Source: Acholoe squamosa (taxonomy: Eukaryota; Annelida; Polychaeta; Phyllodocida; Polynoidae). Taken from it: 64,000 nt of DNA. A model generated the notes under the pieces. That model was not told the DNA's origin. It worked only from the letters and a program-made list of their open reading frames with translations, and made no database searches. The stretch spans positions 9,776,356-9,840,355 of the forward strand of contig OX439036.1 of assembly GCA_949317995.1 (NCBI GenBank). Reading direction: 5' to 3'. The position numbers and the translations under genes were made by a program. Of the stretch, positions 43,603 through 55,459 are shown piece by piece (the stretch's first letter is position 1; each line of letters opens with the position of its first letter).

Positions 43603-45019
43603 GGTTCATTTAACTCATAAATGTTTTAGGATAATTTAATCTTAATTAGTCTATTTAACCGTGTGAAAGAGAATAGATGCAATAGAAAGACAATGTGATA
43701 GAGAATGAAATGATGTACCCGGTATATTAAATATGTGACATGAGTGGATATAATTATGTGTTTTAAGATACATACTATGATAACCAAATATCTTGAAATG
43801 GAAATTGTCGATTTTGTGATTGAGAAAAGAAATAAGTGAGCTGAATAAAGAAAAATAATTATAGGCTATTCACGACTTCCTTATTTTGCCATTCTTAGTG
43901 TTTATGCCCCCACGGTTACTGTAACCAACAGTTTATTGCTTTTGAAGAAGTAAGATCATGATTTCTGTTGTAAGCTTCAGTAGGTTCACCACAGCTATGG
44001 CACAGATCTGCCATCTAGTGACTCATTCAGGTACCAATGTACCCAGACTTCCCAACTAACAAAGATGCATTATTTATCTTACATCAAAATAATATTCTAG
44101 AAATTTTCTAATGTTTGGTGAGTGAGTAATAGATGTTTAACGCCATTTCGACAGCTACGGTCATATTCATGGCGAGAACTACATTACACAATTTCACAGA
44201 GGAATGGCGGTGCCCGTGCATACATGTGCGCCACACACATCGGAGGGGATAGTAAAAGAAGAGAAATGGATCCTTTTAAGTGGGCTAGGGAAGCCCGTCT
44301 AATGTTTGGCCATGACAGAGAGCCAAAATGAAACATTGTTAAGTGATGTATAATGTTCTATAACATTTTTTGTTGATTGGGTGGGCATGGAAATGCCACT
44401 ATAAATGATCAGGCATAATCTTGAAGAGTATGTGGTTTATTGGACAAGTATATCAATGTTGACCACCTGGAGGCGACTGATGATCTCCAAGGGCTACTCC
44501 AGGGTTTATATCCCAACCCTGGGGCAGCACAGGAAGTCAGTGTCTCCATGGTGACTGGTCCGTACATGTGGTAAACAAATCATATTATTGGCGGGGAGTA
44601 TCACATGGTAGTAAAGCTAGCTGCTGATTGGTGCAACGGGAGAATTCACCAGCCTCAGGGGGCACCGCCTGGCGGGCCTGAGGTGTGAAAGCGGCCGCAC
44701 CTTTTGGTCCAAAGTTTTATGTACATGTCCATATATGTTAAGTATATGATTCATTAAGGTGTGAAAGCTGTTGTCGCTTTCTGACATAAGTTTTATATAG
44801 ATATCCATATTTGGTAATAAGGTAAAGGTAGAGCTTAATGCTTGGCGTCTTATGAGGGTATAATCCTTTGGCTTTCATAGGAGTTATGCTGGTGCGGCGG
44901 TACCAGCATTATTGATGGATTAATAAAGTCCATATTCCATCTGTTACATGTTTATATAATAAATCATAACAAGAACCCTACAAGCATCCATAATAGGATC
45001 CTCATCCAGAGGAACATAA
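43603..45019 (+). other. Non-coding stretch, possibly containing an LTR
   Basis: A dispersed repeat with ATGGCACAGATCTGCCATCT lies at about 43997-44016. The frame at 44122-44331 has no recognised product. An AATAAA near 44930 followed by TCTGTTACA near 44941-44947 resembles an LTR end, but no start was found. Confidence 0.3.
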
Positions 45020-45163
45020 ATGTTCTCAACCAGTATGCAACAACAAACAACAACAACAGTTTATCAAAAAACCAATTATGATGAAATTGATGGACCCGAC
45101 AATGTTGACCAACAATTGGACTCTACAAAAATCCCAGCTGATGCCCAAGTAGTATATATATAG
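45020..45163 (+). other. Short Gln/Thr-rich ORF, 47 codons, cut by a palindrome
   Basis: ATG at 45020, product MQQQTTTTVYQKTNYDEIDG-like, stop TAG at 45161-45163 inside the AT palindrome. It follows a putative LTR end, so it might be the start of a retroelement gag truncated at 45155. Weak. Confidence 0.25.
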
Positions 45164-45209
45164 GTCTTCTTTGGATATTTTTAAAAAAATATCCAAAGAA
45201 GACCTATAT
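45158..45209. repeat. AT palindrome, 25-bp perfect arms, 2-base centre
   Basis: ATATAGGTCTTCTTTGGATA... (45158-45182) and its exact reverse complement (45185-45209) around AA. An additional GAATATCC...GGATATT pair lies just downstream (45216-45245). Confidence 0.85.
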
Positions 45210-45370
45210 TTTTTGAATATCCAGAAAATACCTATTATTTTGGATATTAGGATTATTTTTGGAAATAGTAATCATATCATAAATTTTAAATACAAAAGAG
45301 AGGTCAAGTGGTTCTCATGTCACAAGGTTCTTAGCTGAGCTTTCGGTACAGAGGAATGAACTGAGTGTAC

Positions 45371-45488
45371 CAAGGATTGAAGGAGGATTGAAGGATTGAA
45401 GGAGGATTGAAGGATTGAAGAAGGATTGAAAGTGGATTGAAGGATTGAAGGAGGATTGAAGGAGGATTGAAGGATTGAAGGAGGATTG
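45371..45488 (+). repeat. Minisatellite of GGATTGAAGGA units
   Basis: About ten copies of AGGATTGA(AGG), 8-11 bases each, in direct order. Any open frame across it is a by-product of the repeat. Confidence 0.85.
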
Positions 45489-45574
45489 TGGAACACGTTC
45501 AATTCCAGATCAGTGCTCTAAGGAACGGTGAGTGTTACTGAAACAGGAGGACCATTACGTATGGTTGCTTCCAC

Positions 45575-45700
45575 CAACTGATGGGAGCAGACACGCTTCA
45601 ACCAACAGTGGGAGCATCACCCGTTCATGCTTCAACCAACAATGGGAGCATCACCCGTTCATGCTTCAACCAACAATGGGAGCATCATCCGTTCTAAGTC
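45575..45700 (+). repeat. Tandem repeat with CTTCAACCAACAATGGGAGC units
   Basis: Three to four units of about 41 bases (CTTCAACCAACArTGGGAGCATCAyCCGTTCATG) at about 45596, 45630 and 45663. Confidence 0.75.
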
Positions 45701-45919
45701 GACAAGGTCGGAAGAATAGTCGAGCTTTTTTACGCACTGAAGCTAGCACCTGGAGCTTCAGACAAGGAGGTTCGTGACATGAGGGCCGGACCTCTCCAAT
45801 TAACCCCAGACATTGCGTTCCTTATATACTCCACCTCAGCAGTGAAATCATAAATGTGGTGTTACACCTTTAAGTCTATGAACAAATAGACATTCAGTTT
45901 AAGAGGATATAGATTTTTT

Positions 45920-46390
45920 TCATCAGTTTGAGTGATTTAGGGACAGAGTTTTTTCTCCTCTATTTTTTGATATGTTTCATTGATATCAGCAAAGAACATT
46001 TGCTGAGTTATTAGAGGAATTTACAGCGGTAGTTTAAATTGAAACGATAGATTTTTATTCAAAACGCGGATTTTTTGTCCCCCTCTACCGAGAATAATAT
46101 GAACTATTTCTGGCATGATGTAGGTTATGTGGAACTAAATTATTACATGTATAATGCTCTTTTCTTTATATTTTCTTGATCAGTTTGAATGAATTATGTA
46201 TAGAGCTCTTTCTTTTCATTGTTTGATATATTTTATTGATATCAATAAAGAATATTTGCTCATAGTTTACAATTGAGACGTTAGATTTCATCGTATTTAG
46301 AACGCAGAACGCATTCTCGGGTTTCCCTCTACCGAGAATAATATGAACTATCTTTATCCTGTTCTAGGTTATGTGGAACTAAATAATTTA
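45920..46390 (+). repeat. Diverged tandem duplication, about 230-bp units
   Basis: Phrases such as CAGTTTGArTGA, TTGATATCArcAAAGAAyATTTGCT, CCCTCTACCGAGAATAATATGAACTAT and GGTTATGTGGAACTAAAT-like pieces occur in the same order in both halves (first about 45925-46140, second about 46175-46390). The second half leads straight into the satellite. Confidence 0.7.
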
Positions 46391-49085
46391 TGTACATAGC
46401 TTTTCCCATCTCTTTGACACTAATCTGCGTGTCACATGACGAATTTAGGATAAGATCATGTCTCATGTCATTTTTCTCCATGTCCTTGACACTAGGTTCC
46501 ATGTCACATGTTGTTAAATTACTATTATCCCATGTCTTTGACACTGATCTGCGTGTCACATGGCGAATTTAGGATATGATCAAGTCTCTATGTCCTTTTT
46601 CTCCATGTCCTTGTCACTAGGTTCTATGTCACATGTCAAATTACTATTATCCCATGTCTTTGACACTGATCTGAGTGTCACATGGCGAATTTAGGATATG
46701 ATCATGTCTCATGTCATTTTTCTCCATGTCCTTGACACTAGGTTCCATGTCACATGTCAAATTACTATTATCCCATGTCTTTGTCACTGATCTGAGTGTC
46801 ACATGGCGAATTTAGGATATGATCATGTCTCTTGACACTAGGTTCCATGTCACATGTTGTCAAATTACTATTATCCCATGTCTTTGTCACTGATCTGAGT
46901 GTCACATGGCGAATTTAGGATATGATCATGTCTCATGTCATTTTTCTCCATGTCCTTGACACTAGGTTCCATGTCACATGTCAAATTACTATTATCCCAT
47001 GTCTTTGACACTGATCTGAGTGTCACATGGCGAATTTAGGATATGATCATGTCTCATGTCATTTTTCTCCATGTCCTTGACACTAGGTTCCATGTCACAT
47101 GTCAAATTACTATTATCCCATGTCTTTGTCACTGATCTGAGTGTCACATGGCGAATTTAGGATATGATCATGTCTCATGTTATTTTTCTCCATGTCCTTG
47201 TCACTAGGTTCCATGTCACATGTCAAATTACTATTATCCCATGTCTTTGTCACTGATCTGAGTGTCATATGACGAATTTAGGATATGATCATGTCTCATG
47301 TCATTTTTCTCCATGTCCTTGTCACTAGGTTCCATGTCACATGTCAAATTACTATTATCCCATGTCTTTGTCACTGATCTGAGTGTCACATGGCGAATTT
47401 AGGATATGATCATGTCTCATGTCATTTTTCTCCATGTCCTTGACACTAGGTTCCATGTCACATGTCAAATTACTATTATCCCATGTCTTTGACACTGATC
47501 TGAGTGTCACATGGCGAATTTAGGATATGATCATGTCTCATGTCATTTTTCTCCATGTCCTTGACACTAGGTTCCATGTCACATGTCAAATTACTATTAT
47601 CCCATGTCTTTGACACTGATCTGAGTGTCACATGGCGAATTTAGGATATGATCATGTCTCATGTCATTTTTCTCCATGTCCTTGACACTAGGTTCCATGT
47701 CACATGTCAAATTACTATTATCCCATGTCTTTGACACTGATCTGAGTGTCACATGGCGAATTTAGGATATGATCATGTCTCATGTCATTTTTCTCCATGT
47801 CCTTGACACTAGGTTCCATGTCACATGTCAAATTACTATTATCCCATGTCTTTGTTACTGATCTGAGTGTCACATAGAGAATTTAGGATATGATCATGTC
47901 TCATGTCACTAGGTTCCATGTCACATGTCAAATTACTATTATCCCATGTCTTTGTCACTGATCTGAGTGTCACATGGCGAATTTAGGATATGATCATGTC
48001 TCATGTCATTTTTCTCCATGTCCTTGTCACTAGGTTCCATGTCACATGTCAAATTACTATTATCCCATGTCTTTGTCACTGATCTGAGTGTCACAAGGCG
48101 AATTTAGGATAAGATCATGTCTCATGTCATTTTTCTCCATGTCCTTGACACTAGGTTCCATGTCACATGTCAAATTACTATTATCCTATGTCTTTGACAC
48201 TGATCTGAGTGTCACATGACGAATTTAGGATATGATCATGTCTCATGTCATATTTCTCCATGTCCTTGTCACTAGGTTCCATGTCACATGTCAAATTACT
48301 ATTATCCCATGTCTTTGTCACTGATCTGAGTGTCAGTTAGCGAATTTAGGATATGATCATGTCTCATGTCATTTTTCTCCATGTCCTTGACACTAGGTTC
48401 CATGTCACATGTCAAATTACTATTATCCCATGTCTTTGTCACTGATCTGAGTGTCACATGGAGAATTTAGGATATGATCATGTCTCATGTCACTAGGTTC
48501 CATGTCACATGTCAAATTACTATTATCCCATGTCTTTGTCACTGATCTGAGTGTCACATGACGAATTTAGGATATGATCATGTCTCATGTCATTTTTCTC
48601 CATGTCCTTGTCACTAGGTTCCATGTCACATGTCAAATTACTATTATCCCATGTCTTTGTCACTGATCTGAGTGTCACATGGCGAATTTAGGATATGATC
48701 ATGTCTCATGTCATTTTTCTCCATGTCCTTGTCACTAGGTTCCATGTCACATGTCAAATTACTATTATCCCATGTCTTTGTCACTGATCTGAGTGTCAGC
48801 TGGCGAATGTAGGATATGATCATGTCTCATGTCATTTTTCTCCATGTCCTTGACACTAGGTTCCATGTCACATGTCAAATTACTATTATCCCATGTCTTT
48901 GTCACTGATCTGAGTGTCACATGGAAAATTTAGGATATGATCATGTCTCATGTCACTAGGTTCCATGTCACATGTCAAATTACTATTATCCCATGTCTTT
49001 GTCACTGATTTGAGTGTCACATGACGAATTTAGGATATGATCATGTCTCATGTCATTTTTCCATGTCCTTGTCATTAGGTTCTAT
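46386..49085 (+). repeat. 121-bp satellite array, about 22 units, with higher-order structure
   Basis: The period is 121 bases. Each unit has two related halves, one beginning CATGTCCTTGACACTAGG and one CATGTCTTTGwCACTGATCT, each with a GTGTCACATGGC- or CATGTCACATG-type centre. The unit is therefore an old dimer of about 60 bases. A shortened unit that lacks ATTTTTCTCCATGTCCTTG recurs at about 47906, 48487 and 48952, each preceded by a GGAgAATTT-type variant. Units with TCAGTTAGC or TCAGCTGGC variants recur 462 bases apart (48333, 48795). This is higher-order repeat organisation. The edges (46386-46630 and after 49020) are more diverged. Confidence 0.92.
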
Positions 49086-51770
49086 GTTGTTAAATTACTA
49101 CAGTAAAATTCTGTTATAACAAAGTGTGTAATTTTAGTTATAAATGAATTTCGTTTTAACCAAATCATACAATATGAGAGCATTAGGGACCAATTACACA
49201 CACCCCCCACCTTCCTTACCCTGAGTTTCGTTATGCTGTAAACTCTTAAATAGTATATAGTCCTGCCACCTGTTGATATAGTAGAATATTATATACGGCG
49301 CTGATGAATATCATTTTATTGATAAATCGAGACTGTTTGATGACGTTTAATGAAGTGTTATGTAGACCTCTCAGGATTTTTTGGGATTATACCAGTAAGT
49401 TGGATTGAAGAAGTATAATGCAGATCTCAGGAGAATGTTTTTGGATTAAATATTGGTCTGGAGAGACCAGACCTTCAAAAATTCCAAATAGAAGATCTAT
49501 GAACTCTTAAGCTAATGTTAGCCTAGACTTGAGTTATATTAGTATGATACATGCATGAATTTATTTCTATATGTTCATGTACGAGTGTTATGATTATGGG
49601 TGTGCTACATTGATAAATGTTTTGAGAGATGATGTGTTATAAATAAATGTTACCTAATGTTTTATTGGTATAGGTTATAGTTTATTGTATAAAAGATTTA
49701 TATTGTATCGATATATTTCTTTATATAACATCATATTTCTATAGGACAGTGGTGTTCTAATACGTAGCTTTATGTAAAAAGAGAATAGTGCTGCCACCTG
49801 TTGATTTAGTATCGTATTACGTGGTTATTAACTCTTAATGAAGTAAAATGTTGACCTCGTAGGATTTTTTTTGATCATATTATAATATCTCACGTACTGT
49901 TGAGTTTTAAGATGCGTCTTATACGTAAGGTATTATGGTAGACTAGCTAAGCTGGTGTTTATTCTCTATGTTATAGGAAGAATCTTTTCTTAGGACAAAG
50001 CAATATATTTTTCTTCACCCTTTAAATACTGTAAATGGATTATTGTATTTCTTGCTATAGATTATGATATTACATTGATAAAGTCTTATTTATTTTTTAT
50101 TTCACTTTTTTATTTATTTTTTAAGAGAGAATATTATCATAGTATTTTTTTATGTACTGTGTATCATAATTGAAAATAAAACATTTTGTATGAATATTGA
50201 GTATGATGCACTCTTATGTTGGTTACAGACGTGTTTGTCTCCTATGTGGTAGGAAATCCTTTAAAGTTCGCTTATGTTTTGTACTTGTTGAACGTTACGA
50301 TACTATCATAATTAATAAAGTGCTAGAGAGAAATTCTAATGAAATTTTATCGAAGTTTTTAATTAAACATTTTATGACAGATGGTATGTCAGCTTTTTAT
50401 TTCTATTTTTGCTAATTATTTTTATTTTCCGTTGTTTTCTTATGAATTGCGCATTAAACACAGTTTTATATTCCTAGTCTTAAAGGGTGAAGACTGGAAG
50501 CTTTCCCACCCTTAACCACTTTAGGTCTTATCCTATATATATTAAGATAAATGTTATTATTGTAATCATTATCTCAAGATAATTTTCTTAATTCATATAT
50601 TTTTTATAAGTTTTTTAAAGTTGACGATGCTTGAAGTTAAAAAAAAAGTGATTTTTGAACAGAAAAAAAATTATAAGTCTTGTATTTAGAAGATTAAAGA
50701 TGGATTTTTCACTATATTACTTCTTATAGAGCTAAAGACCCAGGGTCAAAATGTCACAACTTTCCCAGAGAATACTGCGTTCAGATAATGTCTTGAGCAA
50801 AACAAGGATATTAATCATGTCTTCCAGATAACGTTCTGAACAAAACAAGGACATAAATTATGTATCAGTACATACGTACTTAGTTCTTTAGTTTGATTAT
50901 TCCAATAATTAAAAGATTTTCAATAATAGAGTAATTATTTATTGTTTTCTCATACAGATTTCAATAGAATAGCGTATTGCATAATAAAAAGTGTTCTTTT
51001 AAAAGCCACACGGAAGGCTAGAATATACCTTATAGCCAAGATACATATGTCAGGTTATATAACCGTACATGATGAAATATATGAATTTTGGTTAAGTGAT
51101 TCATAATTATTAACAAGCGTAGCTATAAAATATGAATGTTTTCTTGGATAAACAGAATTACTAATCTCCAGTGTATAAAAGTCAGCGCGTATATAAGAAG
51201 CATTTATAATTTTAATGCTGTTTTTTCAGTAAATATACCCTTCAACTTGAGGAAATATTATAAGACGCAGTAGTCTTTGACATTTATCTGAGTGTCATAT
51301 GACGAATTTAGGATCAGGGATGTAAGTCAGGCATGGGCAAAAATCAGGAAGCCATACATTTACTTGATATAAAAGCCATCTATTTTTCCAAAAGTCTCTC
51401 TTTACCACTCGTATAAGGAAAGTACATGGCATTCAAAATTTTCAGAAATCAGGAAATCCTGATAAATCCTGAAGACTTACATCCCTGTAGGATAAGATCA
51501 TGTCTCATGTTATTTTTCCATGTTATATGTCGTTAAATTACTATTATTTCATGTTTTTGACACTAATCTAAGTGTCATATGACGAATTTAGGATATTATC
51601 ATGTCTCATGTCATTTTTCCATCTCACATACAGATCTCAGGAGAATGTTTTTGGATTAAAGTGAGTATATAAGAAGCACCTATAATCTTTATGCTGTTTT
51701 TTCAGTAAATATACCCTTCAACTTGAGGAAACATAAGACGCAGTAGGGAATGTCTTTTATATGCAAGACA
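49086..51770 (+). other. AT-rich non-coding stretch with local duplications and satellite relics
   Basis: No supported gene. Duplicated phrases: CTGCCACCTGTTGATwTAGT at 49263 and 49791; CAGATCTCAGGAGAATGTTT at 49422 and 51631; TTTTTTCAGTAAATATACCC at about 51222 and 51700. Satellite relics lie at 51268-51314 and 51488-51620. A TA-CCGTAA family fragment lies at 49905-49942. The frame 50197-50415 is unassigned. Confidence 0.5.
51315..51487. mobile_element. MITE, CAGGGATGTAAGTC family, copy 3, inserted in a satellite relic
   Basis: 173 bp, the same length as copy 1 but in inverted orientation. TIRs CAGGGATGTAAGTC and GACTTACATCCCTG; flanks TAGGAT on both sides (51309-51314, 51488-51493). Removing it restores the satellite phrase GAATTTAGGATAAGATCATG. 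Confidence 0.85.
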
Positions 51771-53935
51771 TTATGGTATGTTTGAACGTAGAGGTATTAA
51801 CTCGAAAATTTCTCTGCTTGTGCTAGCTTGGCCTGAAGTTGGTCTATATATAGGAGATCTGTTTCTTTTTTTTCGAGCCTTTAATATTATGACAATGCTT
51901 GTTATCATAAGTAAAGGAATGATTACACCAAATGATACAGACACAATAAAAGATGAAGATGCCGTTGAAGAGTTAACAGAATCGTTTGGAAGAGACTCTC
52001 TTGTGCTATTCATAAAGGAGGGGCTTGAAGTTGACATTTTCTGATCTGTTACTGTATGTGAGAGGGAAGAGCTGCTCCTTAAGGCGTGGCGTAAAGTCGT
52101 CAGTTTGTGCTCTCTTGGTACAGCTGAAAGGGGAGAGCTGCTCTTCAAGGCGGGGCTTAAGGTTGACAGCTCCTCATGGTTTGGTATATAAGAAGCAGGA
52201 GTGTTGGGCTGATCTTCCAGATGAAATCCTTCTCCAGACAGTGAAGACGTTGTCATAGTATCCTCATATTGATAGTCTCTTTCTTGAGGAGCAGTTGTGG
52301 TTTGCTGTTCAGACGTCTTAATCAAGGTAAGTTTTTCTCTGAAAAGAAAGGTTATATTATATTAATGTATGTTAGGTAATTTTTGTTAAGATATTTCTGA
52401 AAATATAAGGTTATTATGTCTTTTCAAAAACTAGAACAGAGTTAAAGAAAATATAACAACATTTATATGGTTTTGGATTCAGGATTTCTTAAGACATTTT
52501 TAAGGTTATAAAGTCTCTTCAGTGACTTAAAAAGATATATAGAAAATATTTTGACGTCGTTGGCATTTTCGTACAAGTCGTAGTTTATATAAAACAAATT
52601 AAAGTGTTATAATAATTAGTAAAAATATAGAAATACCTTGAAGTAGCCTCTTTTTCAATGATAGTAGATGTATAGGCAGCAGGAGTGGAAGCAGGGATAT
52701 AGATGGTGCGTCTATACATGATCGAAGTAGGGATATAGGTACTAGGCTTGAAGGTGGAAGTAGGCTTGTAGACAGTAGGTTTGTAGGTGGTAGTAGACTT
52801 ATAGATTATAGTAGACAGAGTAGAAGTTTTTGTTGTGGTTGATTTTGCTTTCATCAGATGATATTCTGTGAGACGGATATATTTTCCTTCTGTTGGAAGG
52901 TAGACATGAGTTTTCCTGTTAAAATAGGACGTTAACTTTATCAGTGTTATAACAGAATTATCCTTGAAACATTTGACAGTATAGACAATGTGTTATAACA
53001 GATTTGTACTACGATCTCTTTTATTGTATCAGATTTGGCACGGTGCCAGGACAGCGTCGAATTAAAGATTCTAGTCTATGATCTCATATTTTCAATAGCA
53101 CTACTTTTAGCATGGTCTAAAGCTGAATACATATTTATTTTTTTAGCTAACAGAGAAAAAAATTAGGAATTTACATTTCATATGTGAGCACTAATAAGGC
53201 CATGGGAACTCAGGTTACAGTTTACCGTCCGAGCCGTTTTGAAAATTGATGAGGCATTTTTTCATTATTCATTATATAGGTAGCACTGCCTTGAAATCTC
53301 CAGGTTGTATATGCCACCATGTTATTGACATTCCTGGCATTGTAAGCTTTAATTTGATACCAAATATGCCCTCCTTTGCTCATTCCTACCATGTCCAAAT
53401 ACATTTTTGAAAAATTCTACAATATTTTTTTAGATAATGAATAATGAAATTTTCTCATGCGGCCCTTTAAATGCATGCAGGCGGTGGACGGTAAACTGTA
53501 ATATGAGTTCTATTGGCCTAATAGAAAATTGCTCTGAGATTAGTATTTTTGGTTAAGAAATATTATTTTAGAGTGTAAGAGCAAAAATTTCGACGAATTA
53601 CTATTCAGTAAAATAGGATAATAAATGCTCTTAAATTACCTGCATGTCCCTGCTTCACAAGAATAGAGAGCAACTTTTGAGGAAACTTGCTCTAAGAAAG
53701 GGAATCGGTTTCTTCCATACTGTATTTCCTGCGTTTGGTTGTTACTTTGTGTCCTGATTTCTGAAGTGATTAAAGTTTTGTGTGTCAGTTCCATTTGAAT
53801 CCAACATGTTAGATTAGGACTCTGACAGGAAATAATGCTATCCTCTAAGAAAGAGCATGAACAATTTTCTTTTGTTCCCACTCCTAGACAAGCAGGGACA
53901 AGAACGAATATTAGGAAATAAGTCCACATCTTCAC
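51771..53935 (-). CDS. Small single-pass membrane protein, Thr-rich stalk; exons 53935-53640, 52915-52637, 52338-51771
   Basis: Three minus-strand exons join in phase (phase 2 at both junctions, good GT/AG sites) to about 380 residues. An N-terminal signal peptide (TYFLIFVLVPACLGVG) is followed by a Cys-containing ectodomain of about 80 residues (NCSCSFLEDSIISC, LTCWIQ, LYSCEAGTC) with possible N-glycosylation sites (NLT, NQT). A Thr/Lys/Pro-rich stalk in exon 2 has repeated YKPT/YIPT units. Exon 3 gives a Ser/Thr-rich stretch, one membrane segment (FIVSVSFGVIIPLLMITSIVIIL) and a basic tail of about 35 residues. The layout is that of a type I mucin-like surface glycoprotein. I do not recognise the family; a host receptor, an immune-type protein or a viral-type glycoprotein are all possible. 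Introns are AT-rich and one contains a MITE. Confidence 0.7.
53215..53501. mobile_element. MITE with TTACAGTTTACCGTCC ends, in intron 1 of the membrane-protein gene
   Basis: 287 bp. TTACAGTTTACCGTCC at 53215-53230 returns inverted as GGACGGTAAACTGTAA at 53486-53501. Inner arms pair (GAGGCATTTTTTCATTATTC near 53251 with GAATAATGAAATTTTCTCATG near 53441). The open frame within it is part of the element, not an exon; its phase also does not fit. Confidence 0.7.
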
Positions 53936-54617
53936 TGTGAGCTAGATGACGATGAACTAGAGAATAACCTAGATCTTTCTTTAACCTAACTAGTTTAGCT
54001 GTAGAAAAAGGTATTAATACGAGTGAATGAGAAAAGACTGACAATGAGCCTTTAACTAAAAGTAGGGTGAGTCATAGTCTTCTTAGATAAAATAGATAAG
54101 TACCCGTTTCGAGTTTCCATGTCTAGATAACAACGAAGTAGTTCAGCTTGTCGATGGTATGAGAGGATTTCGCTGAAACTTTGTCATCTTTTAGGTCCTA
54201 AAAGAAAATAATCCTTGTTTCTTAACATGATTTTCCGCTTTTGAAGCTGTAAATCCTACGTTAGGTCTTATATTATATTTTGAAGAAGAAGCTTCTGGCA
54301 AAATTAACCCGGAAGTTCAAGTTAATCATACTGGTTCCTGTATGATCTAGTAGTTTTCAAATTTTTTACCTAGCCGTAAAGTCTCGGACCACCAAAATAT
54401 TTCTCACTATAATTTATTGTAGCTCAACCACCTTAAAAACCAGCTTATAATGATTCTAATCGTGCATTATAACTATAAATTTTTATTTTCATCTTTTATG
54501 TATGAAATATAGGTTTGACCAATTCAGTTTTTTTCTGTTGGTTTGCGCGTGTATCTACCTATATTTCAGTCTGAACTGTGCCTAATGATTCAATAGTGCT
54601 CACCAGTTTTTTAATGT
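53936..54617 (+). other. AT-rich non-coding stretch upstream of the membrane-protein gene
   Basis: Probably includes its promoter and 5' UTR on the minus strand. No clear TATA box could be assigned. Confidence 0.35.
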
Positions 54618-54935
54618 TGCCTATCAGCACTTAACCAAAGGGCCTGTGTGTCATATTTATATTCTATGAATCATTATATGGTGGTCCGAGATCAGGAGGG
54701 GGGGACGGACGTTATACCACCTTATAAATATTTCATTTCCCTGAGACTCTCTTCTCGGCTTTCACTAGCTTATCAGCGCTTAACCAAAGGGCCTGTGTGT
54801 CATATTTATATTCTATGATTGTTTTTTACTGCGGATCACTATATGGTGGTCCGAGATCAGGAGGGGGACGGACGTTATAGCACTTTATAAATATTTCATT
54901 TCCCTGAGATTCTCTTCTCGGCTTTCACTAGAGTT
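54618..54935 (+). repeat. Tandem duplication, about 150-bp units
   Basis: Two units share TATCAGCrCTTAACCAAAGG, TGTGTCATATTTATATTCTATGA, TATGGTGGTCCGAGATCAGG and CCCTGAGAyTCTCTTCTCGG in the same order, starting near 54618 and 54768. They differ by a small insertion (TGTTTTTTACTGCG) and point changes. Confidence 0.8.
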
Positions 54936-55458
54936 TTCATTTGAAATAAATTTTCCTTAAATTCAGATGATTTCTTTTAAATGTCTTTTAAATTTATGTG
55001 CAATTTAACCCTCATCCTTGATAAAGCAGTACTGCTCTTGAACCCTCGTCGGGTAAAAAGAAACACATAGCGGAACCATAAATATTTGATGAGACACGAC
55101 AGGAGTAGAGGAACCAAAAGTATTTCATTAGACACGGTAGAAACAGAAAGAGACATCTAACGGATTAACTAAGAAACATAAGGCTAGGTAAATTTTTGTA
55201 AGAAGTATTTTGTTTTCGATTGCGGAATATGCGTTAGGAAAATACATTTTTCTCTAGAACTATGATATATTTTTGATATACAAAAGTATTGTATTCTTTA
55301 TGTTTTTCATAGAATAAGATAATAAATCAGAAAGGTTTAGATAGGGCTTAAAAGTATGATTTCTCGGAGAAAACACTGCTACTAAAGATGGTTTTACCTA
55401 AAGCGGAAGGTATAGTCAGCCATTTTGTTATAACAGAGTGACGCATGCGTAATGACTT
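54936..55458 (+). other. AT-rich non-coding stretch
   Basis: CTTGATAAAGCAGTACTGCT at about 55018-55037 followed by CGTCGGG resembles the Penelope-type 3' motif seen near 39650, degenerate. No gene. Confidence 0.35.
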
Positions 55459-55459
55459 A

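Noticed and set aside
45320-45502. Minus-strand frame with FNPPSILQSS-type repeats as a repeat protein
   Set aside because: It is a translation of the GGATTGAAGGA minisatellite; no start context or conserved flank.
46329-46572. Frames on both strands at the satellite start
   Set aside because: They follow the satellite unit and have no independent coding signal.
46386-49085. CRISPR-like array
   Set aside because: Units are directly adjacent and nearly identical over the full 121 bases, with no unique spacers; the context is eukaryotic.
53222-53404. Minus-strand frame as an extra exon of the membrane-protein gene
   Set aside because: It lies wholly inside an inverted-repeat element (53215-53501) and its phase does not match exon 1, whereas exon 52915-52637 joins exon 1 perfectly.
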